The position numbers were made by a program, and so were the translations under genes. From the NCBI RefSeq assembly GCF_001659685.2, contig NZ_LXYE02000010.1, positions 124,001 to 188,000 on the forward strand: 64,000 nt of DNA. The letters run 5' to 3'. Below the pieces are notes generated by a model. It was not told where the DNA came from. It saw nothing but the letters and a program-made list of their open reading frames with translations, and made no database searches. Shown one piece after another: positions 1 through 8,056 of the stretch (position 1 is the stretch's first letter; each line of letters begins with the position of its first letter). Origin of the DNA: Labilibacter marinus (GTDB taxonomy: Bacteria > Bacteroidota > Bacteroidia > Bacteroidales > Marinilabiliaceae).

Positions 1-2
1 AG

Positions 3-1328
3 AAAAGCTTAGAGTCTAAGTTAGATGTGATATTATCGCCTAAGCAAAAAATATCTAAGGTTAAATTACTCGATTTATTAAATAAAGAACAGTTATCAAA
101 GTTAGCTAAGGCGTTTTCTGATGCAACAGGTTTAGCTTCTGCTATTCTGGATAAAGATGGAAATCAAATTACTTCCGTTTTAACCAATAATGAGGTTTGT
201 GAGTTATTTAGGAGCACCAAAAAAGGATTAGAAGTCTGTAAGTTATCCGACGAAATGTTGAATACAAGATTGCAAGAAAGTCTTCAGCCTGAATGGCAAC
301 ATTGTTTAAGCTGTTCATTTTTAGATGCAGCCGCTCCAATTGTAGTAAATAATGAATTGGTAGGTAGTTGGTGGATTGGCCGAGCATTACCTCATGATGC
401 GGATATCAATAGAGTAATGAAATTCGGGAATGAGCTCGGGTTGAAAAGCGAAGATTTGAGTACTGCTTTTAATCAGCAAAAAAGAATAGGAAGAAAGGAG
501 TTTGAGAGCTCATTGCATTTGCTGCGAGTGTTGGCTAATGAACTTTCTAATTTGGCATATAATAACCTTAAGTTGGCTAAAGCAATAAAGGCTCATCAAC
601 GTATGGAAAATAGGTTGGCCAAAGCCAAAGAAAAAGCAGAGGAGAGTGACCAGCTAAAGAGTGCCTTTTTGGCCAACATGTCGCATGAGATAAGAACACC
701 AATGAATGGTATTGTAGGTTTTACTGAATTGATTCAAGGACCAGAACTGGCGCCTGAGGATAGGGACAGCTATATTTCTATCATTCAGGAAAGCTCTAAT
801 CAGCTATTGCATATTATTAACGATATTATTGATATTTCAAAAATTGAGGCAGGTCAAATTGAGGCCAATTATGAAGCTTTTAGTTTGAAGGATTTGTTGG
901 AAGAACTGTCGTTGTTTTATGGTGGTATTGCTCAGCAAAAAGGTATTTGTCTCAAAGTTGAATCACCATTGGCCGATGATGTCTTCTTAAAGTCAGATAG
1001 AATAAAACTGAAGCAGGTACTTTCTAATTTAATAGGTAATGCCGTTAAGTTCACTTCGAAGGGGTGTGTTGCCTTTGGGTGCCAATATCAAGTAGAAAAT
1101 GAATTTAAATTTTTCGTAAAAGATTCAGGTATTGGTATAAGTAATAAGGACCAGAAGCAAATTTTTAACCGTTTTTGGCAAGTGGGTAGAAATTCGCAAG
1201 GAGGCGGAGGTACTGGTTTGGGTCTAACGATTACAAAAGCTTATGTAGAGTTGCTAGGAGGTAAGATCTGGCTGGAGTCGGAGTTAGAAAAAGGTACTCG
1301 TTTTTCATTTACTATTTTATCTAAATAA
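3..1328 (+). CDS. PocR-domain sensor histidine kinase (5' end outside window)
   Basis: The reading frame is open to the left edge, so the N terminus, possibly with another sensor domain, lies outside the window. A GTG at 27 is the first start-like codon but is probably internal. Counting from that GTG, residues about 15-180 form a PocR-type ligand-sensing domain with four cysteines (C58, C71, C93, C96) and the aromatic SWWIGRA stretch. A short coiled linker follows, then the dimerisation domain with phospho-acceptor H220 in NMSHEIRTP, then a HATPase domain with the N box (NLIGNAVKF), DSGIGI and GTGLGL. There is no receiver or transmembrane segment in the visible part, so it looks cytosolic here. 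PocR domains bind small ligands in other systems; the ligand here is unknown. No response regulator gene is adjacent. Confidence 0.85.
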   Translation, partial: KSLESKLDVILSPKQKISKVKLLDLLNKEQLSKLAKAFSDATGLASAILDKDGNQITSVLTNNEVCELFRSTKKGLEVCKLSDEMLNTRLQESLQPEWQHCLSCSFLDAAAPIVVNNELVGSWWIGRALPHDADINRVMKFGNELGLKSEDLSTAFNQQKRIGRKEFESSLHLLRVLANELSNLAYNNLKLAKAIKAHQRMENRLAKAKEKAEESDQLKSAFLANMSHEIRTPMNGIVGFTELIQGPELAPEDRDSYISIIQESSNQLLHIINDIIDISKIEAGQIEANYEAFSLKDLLEELSLFYGGIAQQKGICLKVESPLADDVFLKSDRIKLKQVLSNLIGNAVKFTSKGCVAFGCQYQVENEFKFFVKDSGIGISNKDQKQIFNRFWQVGRNSQGGGGTGLGLTITKAYVELLGGKIWLESELEKGTRFSFTILSK

Positions 1329-1331
1329 AAA

Positions 1332-1356
1332 AACCGGCATCTTTCGATAGCCGGTT
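1332..1356. terminator. bidirectional terminator between kinase and pdxA
   Basis: A hairpin with arms AACCGGC and GCCGGTT, extended by ATC/GAT around a TTTC loop with one bulged base, sits directly after the kinase stop codon. An A-run precedes it, giving a U-run on the minus strand, and AT-rich sequence follows. It separates two convergent genes and probably serves both. Confidence 0.7.
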
Positions 1357-1379
1357 AAATATTTTAAAATCTTCTTTAT

Positions 1380-2486
1380 TTATTCAGAAGCTTTCTCTTT
1401 CTCTTCTCTAGGTAATCTATCATCTAGTTTATCATCCATTTTACTAATGTCGTATGACTTCAGTGGATTTTTAGATATTTCTTTATATTGATCTCTACTC
1501 TTGAAAATATCGATGGCCGAATATATAGCTTGTCTAAATGATTCTGCATCCGCCTCTCCTTGACCAGCAATTTCAAAAGCTGTACCATGGTCTGGCGAAG
1601 TTCTTATGATAGGAAGTCCTGCCGTAAAATTAACACCCGATGAAAATGAAATGGTTTTAAAAGGAGCTAATCCCTGATCGTGATACATGGCTAAAATAGC
1701 ATCAAACTTGGATAGGTTATTCGATCCAAACAGTCCATCAGCAGGATATGGTCCTAGTGCCATGATGCCTTTGTTTTTGGCCTCCTCTATAGCAGGAATA
1801 ATAATGTCTTGTTCTTCTGTTCCCATCAGCCCATCATCACCAGCATGTGGGTTTAGTCCTAATACCGCAATACGAGGTTTTCTAATGGTAAAATCCTCTT
1901 TTAAGGACTTGTTTAATATCTTAAGTTTAGCAACAATTTTTTCCTTGCTAATGCTTTCTGAAACCTTGTTTAATGGAATGTGTCCTGTAACAACGCCCAC
2001 TTTTAAAACATCGCTAATTAACAACATTAACGATCCATTGGTGCCAAATTCAGATTCTAAATATTCGGTGTGACCCGGGAATTTAAAATCGTCGGATTGG
2101 ATGTTTTTTTTGTGGATTGGAGCCGTTACTAAAACATCAATTTTATTTTCTTTTAAATCAGCCGATGCTTGTTTTAGTGCAGCATAGGCAGCTTCTCCAC
2201 CCATGGCGGTTGCTTTGCCTAATTCTACTCTAATGTTATCATCGGCACAGTTAATAATATTAGCGCGTTTAGGATGAGCTTCATCCGCTTGCTTAATATT
2301 ATTTAAACTGAAATTTGAAATATTTAATGTTTTACGATGATAAGCTGCCACTTTAGAAGAACCATAAACGATTGGTGTACAAAAGTCAAACATTCTGCTG
2401 TCGCTTAATGCTTTAAAAATAATTTCGTATCCAATGCCGTTTATATCACCGTGGGTAATTCCCAACCTTATTTTATCTGTCCTCAT
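1380..2486 (-). CDS. pdxA: 4-hydroxythreonine-4-phosphate dehydrogenase PdxA
   Basis: PdxA oxidises 4-phosphohydroxy-L-threonine in the DXP-dependent pyridoxal phosphate pathway, in the cytosol. The product has 368 residues, slightly longer than the roughly 330 of E. coli PdxA because of a charged C-terminal tail. Family motifs are intact: GITHGDINGIG near the N terminus, PGHTE at 137-141, and the three histidines expected to bind the divalent metal at H169 (TGHIPL), H214 (LNPHAGD) and H269 (MYHDQGL), followed by TSPDHGTA at 296-303. The closest neighbour on the same strand is the aminopeptidase gene, 115 bases upstream, so it may be co-transcribed or have its own promoter. A bidirectional terminator follows it. 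Confidence 0.95.
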   Translation of the reverse strand: MRTDKIRLGITHGDINGIGYEIIFKALSDSRMFDFCTPIVYGSSKVAAYHRKTLNISNFSLNNIKQADEAHPKRANIINCADDNIRVELGKATAMGGEAAYAALKQASADLKENKIDVLVTAPIHKKNIQSDDFKFPGHTEYLESEFGTNGSLMLLISDVLKVGVVTGHIPLNKVSESISKEKIVAKLKILNKSLKEDFTIRKPRIAVLGLNPHAGDDGLMGTEEQDIIIPAIEEAKNKGIMALGPYPADGLFGSNNLSKFDAILAMYHDQGLAPFKTISFSSGVNFTAGLPIIRTSPDHGTAFEIAGQGEADAESFRQAIYSAIDIFKSRDQYKEISKNPLKSYDISKMDDKLDDRLPREEKEKASE

Positions 2487-2601
2487 GTGTTCTATTTAAT
2501 TTGATAAGCTCAAATCATAAATTTAAAGGCTATTGTAGCTCTCCAACTTTATTGATAGGCTTTAAATATCGCCATTTTTGTGAAACAATACGTTGATATG
2601 C

Positions 2602-4038
2602 TTAATTTTTTACTTTTGACTTAAAGAAATGGTATAATAATCTAACGCCAACTCCTGATCCTCCTTTACCTCTGTAGCTGCTTTCTGATAAGTGAAATGA
2701 AGGACCTGCAATGTCTAAATGAATCCATGGGTGGTTGGTGAACTTAGATAAAAATTTACCTGCCGTTATCGAACCACCTTCTCGTCCTCCAAGGTTCTTA
2801 ATGTCTGCAATGTCCGACTTAATCAATTCATCATAATCGCTCCAAAACGGAAATTTAACAACTCTTTCGTGAGTCTCAAAACCAGTATCTTCAAGTGTTT
2901 TAAAAGTCTCATCATCGGCCGTACCCATGGCAACAGTACCATATTCACCAATGGCCATTACCGCCGAACCAGTCAATGTTGCTAAATCTATTACTAACTC
3001 AGGCTCATATTTATTGGCGTAACTTAAAGCATCAGCCAATATTAGTCTTCCTTCAGCATCTGTATTAATGATTTCTACACTTAGCCCATTGTGCATGGTT
3101 AAAATATCTCCAGGCACTATAGCATTTTCTCCTGGCCTATTATCGGTAGCAGGAACTAAACCTATCACGTGCACGGGTAGTTGGTTTTTGGCTATAGCCG
3201 CCATTGTTCCTACCACAGAAGCAGCACCTCCCATATCACACTTCATGGTGTCTAAGCTGCCTGGAGGCGTTTTTAAGTTAATGCCACCAGTATCAAAAAC
3301 AACACCTTTACCTACTAAAACATAAGGCTTTTCATTTACTGCATTTTCAGGTTTCCATTCCATTACTGAGAATGTTGGAGGGTCAATGCTTCCTTTGTTA
3401 ACGCCAATAAGTCCGCCGAATTTTAAAGCTTCAATTTTTGCTTTATTAAACACTTCCACTGAAAAGCCATCCTTTTTCGATTGCGCTGTGATAAAATCAC
3501 TCAATTGAGTAGCGTTTAATCGGTCTACTGGTTCATTGACTAAATCGCGAGTGATGTAAACAGACTCAATAACGTTATTCAGTTCATTTAATTCACAACC
3601 CGTAACGGCAGCACTGGCTACATTTATTTCGCTTAGTTCGAATTCTTTATCCTTGTTTTCTGTTTTATATCTTACAAAAGTGTATGCACTTAAGGCAATA
3701 CCTTCGGCTAGGGCAATAGTTTGTTCTTTACTTCCAATAGTATCAATTAATGCAAACTTCTCAACCTCTTCCGACTTATATTTTTTGAAAATAGCATGAC
3801 CATCTTTTCTTATCTTTTCGTTCTCTTCGTTACCACTTTGGCTTGTAAATCTGATGAAAACTTGCTGGCTTAATCTATTTAAATGAACAAGGGATTGCTC
3901 TTTATTGGTTTTGCTTTTAATGTATTCAATTTCCTCTTCTGAGAATTTAAAATCATTTAATATAGCTACATCATTTACTAAAAAAACAAGATTTCCTTCG
4001 TGATTTATGTCGATAGCTTTTTTTATAATTGGGCGCAT
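2602..4038 (-). CDS. pepA: M17 leucyl aminopeptidase
   Basis: This is a cytosolic di-metal aminopeptidase of family M17 (leucine aminopeptidase/PepA), which releases N-terminal residues from peptides. The C-terminal catalytic domain is complete: the lysine and first aspartate in VGKGVVFDTGG (K244, D249), the aspartate in MKCDMGG (D268), and the signature NTDAEGRL at 325-332, with a second conserved stretch LVIDLATLTGSA. The N-terminal domain is poorly conserved, as is usual. At 478 residues it is close to the family length of about 500. It lies between a small unknown gene and pdxA on the same strand. The symbol is by family; bacterial members differ in specificity. Confidence 0.92.
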   Translation of the reverse strand: MRPIIKKAIDINHEGNLVFLVNDVAILNDFKFSEEEIEYIKSKTNKEQSLVHLNRLSQQVFIRFTSQSGNEENEKIRKDGHAIFKKYKSEEVEKFALIDTIGSKEQTIALAEGIALSAYTFVRYKTENKDKEFELSEINVASAAVTGCELNELNNVIESVYITRDLVNEPVDRLNATQLSDFITAQSKKDGFSVEVFNKAKIEALKFGGLIGVNKGSIDPPTFSVMEWKPENAVNEKPYVLVGKGVVFDTGGINLKTPPGSLDTMKCDMGGAASVVGTMAAIAKNQLPVHVIGLVPATDNRPGENAIVPGDILTMHNGLSVEIINTDAEGRLILADALSYANKYEPELVIDLATLTGSAVMAIGEYGTVAMGTADDETFKTLEDTGFETHERVVKFPFWSDYDELIKSDIADIKNLGGREGGSITAGKFLSKFTNHPWIHLDIAGPSFHLSESSYRGKGGSGVGVRLLYHFFKSKVKN

Positions 4039-4127
4039 AATAATTTATTTGATAGCAATATATTATTTAGTTGCAAAGGGAACAGTATGACTTTGAATAT
4101 TGTTTTACTGTTATTGCTTTAAGATAA

Positions 4128-4529
4128 CTAAAAATCTAATTGCTTTTTATCGTTATTGTTGGTTTGAGTCCTGAAATAATCTCTAGTAATAACCTTTTTA
4201 AGTTCACGATGAATAATGAGTTCAGTAAGAACTTCACTGTAATTATTCTCGGGCATTTCTCGCTCGTACATCATTATTTGTTGCTCGCTGATATCTATAC
4301 GATATAAAAAATGCATAAACCTGTCCAGGCTATCAGTGATGATATTAGCCACATGATCTTTCATCTGATCAAACAGTTCGTCGTAGAAAAATTCTGCATT
4401 ACCAGAGAAACTTATATCAAGTCCAAATTCGCCAAAATCTTTTTGAATTTGTCTTCCTGTTTCTACAATAAGTTCGTTTTTACGAGATGCTTCCTGAAGA
4501 TCAGTTCGAGATGTAGCAGGGTAACTCAT
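4128..4529 (-). CDS. conserved hypothetical protein, coupled to DUF4837 lipoprotein
   Basis: This 133-residue soluble, acidic, mostly helical protein has no signal peptide or membrane segment. I do not recognise a named domain, and no catalytic motif is visible. Its ATG overlaps the stop of the upstream DUF4837 lipoprotein gene in a TAATG arrangement, which indicates translational coupling and a linked role. Content such as repeated MYERE- and HRELKK-like charged helices suggests a small scaffold or adaptor, but that is only an impression. Confidence 0.75.
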   Translation of the reverse strand: MSYPATSRTDLQEASRKNELIVETGRQIQKDFGEFGLDISFSGNAEFFYDELFDQMKDHVANIITDSLDRFMHFLYRIDISEQQIMMYEREMPENNYSEVLTELIIHRELKKVITRDYFRTQTNNNDKKQLDF

Positions 4530-5527
4530 TATTTATCCTTTTTAAGAGGTGTATAAGAATATAAAATAGCTTCAAGTTGACGAACCATATTTCGCTTCTT
4601 TGGTTTTTCAGGGTTAAAAGAATAACCTTCGGTAACAATTACCTTGTTACTAGCTTTATCGTGATGAGCCATACTAATAAAAGGACCTCCCATCATATCT
4701 CCTTGCACTTTCCAAAGTCCTCGTAGTACAACTGCATTTGGGTCGGTTGGTGTTTTAATTACCTGATAATTGACAGGGAACATTTGCTCTGTTGTCATAT
4801 ACGAACCTTTGCTAGGACCAGGAACTTGATTTCTTAAAATCTCATTTCTTTTATTAAGCAAGTACTCTTTCGAAAAGCTACCTTCTCCAACATAATCCAC
4901 TGAGTACACCATTAGCCCGAGACTAGATGTACTCGTCTCGTGCGACATCCATAAAAAGTCTGTGGTATCTTTTCTCAATTTAAAATCAAGAGGAACGTTG
5001 ATAGAATGCTTGAATTTATTCTCCACTTTTTTCTTTAATTCCGAATTAAACGTGCTTTTAAAATAAGCCGATAATCTATCGCGTTCAGCTCTGGTAAAGA
5101 AACCTACTAGTTTAAGTTCGTTTTCTTTAACCATCTCTAGCATGCTGTCTGTATCTTTGGCATATATCCTAACTAAGGCTTGTTGTTTAGCCCAAGTTCC
5201 TTTGTAGTATTTAATTTTATTTTCTTTTACAGATTGATCTACTTCAACCACCACTAAATTACGGTATGTTTTAATGAAATCAGATAAAGATCTGTGTGGA
5301 ATAACAGATGCGTCAAACATAGGTTCTTCTTGCGGCAAGCCAACCATAGGTTGAACCATCATGTCCCAAAGCGTTTTACCCGCTTCAGTTTTTTTAACCG
5401 CATCATTCATCACAATAATCATTACCCCAGCTGCACCAGAAGGGTTTGGTTTGTGAGCATTTGGTTTGGTTTTACATGCACTTAAAGTAATCAAGAGAGT
5501 CAGTAAAAAGTAAATTGTATTTCTCAT
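4529..5527 (-). CDS. DUF4837 family lipoprotein
   Basis: This is a Bacteroidetes-specific DUF4837 protein of unknown function. A longer frame starts at a TTG at 5554, but the ATG at 5527 gives a clean lipoprotein signal (MRNTIYFLLTLLITLSAC), so I chose it; the mature lipoprotein would begin at C18. The body of about 310 residues includes the early segment GVMIIVMND and a terminal basic tail. It follows the MltD-like transglycosylase gene by 52 bases and is coupled by TAATG to the small gene after it, so all three are probably one transcript. Attachment to the inner or outer membrane cannot be decided from sequence. Confidence 0.85.
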   Translation of the reverse strand: MRNTIYFLLTLLITLSACKTKPNAHKPNPSGAAGVMIIVMNDAVKKTEAGKTLWDMMVQPMVGLPQEEPMFDASVIPHRSLSDFIKTYRNLVVVEVDQSVKENKIKYYKGTWAKQQALVRIYAKDTDSMLEMVKENELKLVGFFTRAERDRLSAYFKSTFNSELKKKVENKFKHSINVPLDFKLRKDTTDFLWMSHETSTSSLGLMVYSVDYVGEGSFSKEYLLNKRNEILRNQVPGPSKGSYMTTEQMFPVNYQVIKTPTDPNAVVLRGLWKVQGDMMGGPFISMAHHDKASNKVIVTEGYSFNPEKPKKRNMVRQLEAILYSYTPLKKDK

Positions 5528-5579
5528 TTTAGTATATGCTATTATCGTGAACAAGTATTACTTGTATCTAATTGAGTAA

Positions 5580-6764
5580 TTATTGTTTATTTAGTTTTGC
5601 CAAGTTATCCACTTCATCTTTAATAAAAAAGAATTTTTCGGGATATTCCTTTTTCCAGATAATTAGTTTTTGGCCTGGGTGAAGATTTCGATTTGACATT
5701 CCGTTCCATTTCATAATATCATGAATAGTGCATTCGTGTTGAATGGCTATTTTATGGAAATATTCACCTTTTGCAACGATGTGAATATGCTTAGTTACAT
5801 TTTTGTTTTTAGTTATAGATATTGTTCTTGCTGCAGACTCATATAACAGAGGTTCGCTTTTTACAAACTCGGAACTATATTTATGAGGTAAAAATAAACG
5901 AACGGGAGTATCGTTTACCGGAATAGTCTGTTTGGTGAATACTGGGTTTAAAAAAGACAGGTCTTCCATACTAATTCCTACTACATCCGATATCTTTTTA
6001 AAGGAAATAGGGTGTTGAATAAAAACGGTATCTAATTCGCTAAAGTTGTATTTTACTTCTGCTCCAACAATATCGTAATTCGAATGATATTCCATGGCAT
6101 AGTTGGCAGCTATAAAAGCAGGTACATAACCTTTTACCTGAGCAGGAAGGTAAGGTCTTAGTTCCCAATAGTTGGTTTTGCCACCTGAACGTTCAATGGC
6201 TTTTCGAACCACTCCAGCACCACCATTGTACGCAGCCAAAGCAAGTTGCCAGTCTCCAAAAATACGATGTAAATATTGTAAATATTTGCAGGCTGCTTCA
6301 GTAGCAAGTATAGGGTCGCTTCTTTCATCCACATAGGTGGTTACCTCCAGCTCAAACATGCTACCCGCATGATACAAGAATTGCCAAAGTCCTTTAGCTC
6401 CCGATTTTGATTTAGCTCTCGGGTCGAGTGCTGATTCAATAACAGCTAAATATTTTAACTCTAGCGGCAAGTTATATTTATCTAGGTATTCTTCAAATAA
6501 AGGAAAGTAAAGTTTAGAACGACTGATTATGTTGGATAGATGCTCTCTTCTTTTTACGGTATAAACATCAATATATGCTTGTACGCTTTCGTTATAGTCC
6601 AGCTGAATGGGCGTTTTGTAATTCAACGCCTTCATCCGTTTTTCAATCATCCATTCAGGAAACTGAGGAATACTATTGTCTTGTGCGCAAACAAAAAGCG
6701 TTATACCCAGAAACAGAGTAGTCAACATTGGCTTTAAATATGCAATTCGGAAGTTTAACTTCAT
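5580..6764 (-). CDS. MltD-like lytic transglycosylase with LysM
   Basis: This envelope enzyme cleaves the glycan strands of peptidoglycan, forming 1,6-anhydro ends. It has an N-terminal signal peptide (about residues 1-27), an SLT/goose-lysozyme-like domain at about 95-230 with the likely catalytic glutamate E110 in AVIESALDPRAKS, followed by GAKGLWQF and AAYNGG, and one C-terminal LysM peptidoglycan-binding domain at about 328-373. E. coli MltD carries two LysM repeats, so this is a shorter version. There is no lipobox cysteine at the expected position, so it is probably soluble in the periplasm. The next genes on the strand encode the DUF4837 lipoprotein and its coupled small protein. Confidence 0.9.
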   Translation of the reverse strand: MKLNFRIAYLKPMLTTLFLGITLFVCAQDNSIPQFPEWMIEKRMKALNYKTPIQLDYNESVQAYIDVYTVKRREHLSNIISRSKLYFPLFEEYLDKYNLPLELKYLAVIESALDPRAKSKSGAKGLWQFLYHAGSMFELEVTTYVDERSDPILATEAACKYLQYLHRIFGDWQLALAAYNGGAGVVRKAIERSGGKTNYWELRPYLPAQVKGYVPAFIAANYAMEYHSNYDIVGAEVKYNFSELDTVFIQHPISFKKISDVVGISMEDLSFLNPVFTKQTIPVNDTPVRLFLPHKYSSEFVKSEPLLYESAARTISITKNKNVTKHIHIVAKGEYFHKIAIQHECTIHDIMKWNGMSNRNLHPGQKLIIWKKEYPEKFFFIKDEVDNLAKLNKQ

Positions 6765-6857
6765 CTGTATATCCTTTATTTGTCAATTCCTTTTTTGAAG
6801 TGATTCGTTTTAGCAAATCGAAAAAAGCAAATTGAAATTCTCCTAAGACTTACCTTT

Positions 6858-7754
6858 CTACTTTAATTTAAAGGTCATTGTTCCAATATTTCTGCCATCC
6901 GCAAAAATATCTGCTATATATTCGCCTTCAGTGAGTTCTCCTGCATCAACATCATAGAAAATACAAACATCTAGTTCTTCACCACCATATTCAATCGTTC
7001 GTTTTGAAGAGTAGTTTATTTCTTGGCTTTCGTATTTAAACAGATCTTGTTTACTATGGTAAAGTAAAGCTCCATCAGGACGTAATATTCTTAAGAATAC
7101 AATTTTTTCTCCTATTTCGGCAGTAATGTTTTTTTGAATGGAAAAGCATATTCTAATTTTACTTACTCTAGAGCTTCTGGTAGTTTCTCGTCCTTTTGAA
7201 TTTAAACCAGAGGCTTCCATATTAAAAGTCTCTAGTTTAGAGGCGATTTTAACTTTTTTCACTAGTTCTTCTTTTACCTCTTCGAGTTCATGGTAGGTGT
7301 TCTCCATGTTGTTTACCTTCCGTCGATATTGCTTGTTTTCTTCTTGTAATGCTTTATTGGATTGATTCAGTGAGTCAATTTGTACCACATAGTTTTTTAA
7401 CACTTTACGTAATGAGGTAAGTTCTTTTTTAAACTCTCGTATTTTAGATGAGTTAGTTGCCTTAATGGTTTGTATTTCCTCTATCAGTTGTGAAATTTTT
7501 TCACGCTCCATCTCAAGCATGGTATTTAAAGTATCGCTATTGGTTTGAAGAGAGTCATAATCCAATATTAAAGTTTCAAACTCAGTCGTTAGCATGTCTT
7601 TTTCTTCTACCATTTCATCTACCATAACTTGCATTTGAGTTTTGTTTTGGTAATAAAGGTAGCCTAATACAATAATTACTATTAAGGATACTGCACCGAC
7701 AATAATAGTAGTTTGGTGCGATTTATGTGGTTTATTTGTTTCTGTTGTGCTCAT
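6858..7754 (-). CDS. membrane-anchored coiled-coil protein
   Basis: I do not recognise a named family. The 298-residue product has a short basic cytosolic N terminus, one transmembrane helix at about 16-36, a long coiled coil at about 40-180 rich in E, K, L and S, and a C-terminal beta-rich domain at about 190-298 with YHSKQDLFKYESQEINY and ending TMTFKLK. This topology resembles an envelope-spanning or periplasmic scaffold. It heads a minus-strand run leading into the MltD-like gene, 93 bases away, so a cell-wall role is plausible but unproven. A TAAATTTG -7 element lies 31 bases upstream of the start. Confidence 0.75.
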   Translation of the reverse strand: MSTTETNKPHKSHQTTIIVGAVSLIVIIVLGYLYYQNKTQMQVMVDEMVEEKDMLTTEFETLILDYDSLQTNSDTLNTMLEMEREKISQLIEEIQTIKATNSSKIREFKKELTSLRKVLKNYVVQIDSLNQSNKALQEENKQYRRKVNNMENTYHELEEVKEELVKKVKIASKLETFNMEASGLNSKGRETTRSSRVSKIRICFSIQKNITAEIGEKIVFLRILRPDGALLYHSKQDLFKYESQEINYSSKRTIEYGGEELDVCIFYDVDAGELTEGEYIADIFADGRNIGTMTFKLK

Positions 7755-7784
7755 ATTATAAGGTGTGCGATTTTATTTTGATGA

Positions 7785-7792
7785 CAAATTTA
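7785..7792 (-). promoter_or_regulatory. candidate -7 element for coiled-coil gene
   Basis: Read on the minus strand this is TAAATTTG, an exact match to the Bacteroidetes TAnnTTTG element, 31 bases before the start codon. No TTTG is seen at the expected -33 distance, so the call rests on one element. Confidence 0.4.
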
Positions 7793-7977
7793 GAATTTTT
7801 AGAGTATTACTTATAATTCGGTAGCAATAATATCATATTATTTTCCTCATTTAAGAGGAGTAACATATAATTGAATTAAATTTGCGTATTGATTAAACTA
7901 ATAATAGCTCGTTAGTTTATAATTGTTCGTTATTTATGTGATTAATAAAATTCTTAAGATAATCTTTTAATAGGATG

Positions 7978-7985
7978 TATTTTTG
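7978..7985 (+). promoter_or_regulatory. candidate -7 element for Big_5 lipoprotein gene
   Basis: TATTTTTG matches TAnnTTTG and lies 71 bases before the start codon. There is no clear -33 TTTG, and chance matches are common in such AT-rich DNA. Confidence 0.3.
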
Positions 7986-8056
7986 AGTGTTTAATCAATT
8001 AAAAATTTGATGATTATAAATGTTAACGAAGTGTTGAACTAAGATATTTTATTTAA

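Larger units (their letters stand above)
7755..8056. other. 302-base divergent intergenic region
   Basis: This very AT-rich gap separates the divergent coiled-coil gene and the Big_5 lipoprotein gene. It holds -7-like elements facing each way (7785-7792 minus, 7978-7985 plus) and another TAAATTTG at 7877-7884 plus. I see no terminator, RNA structure or convincing small gene. Confidence 0.6.
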
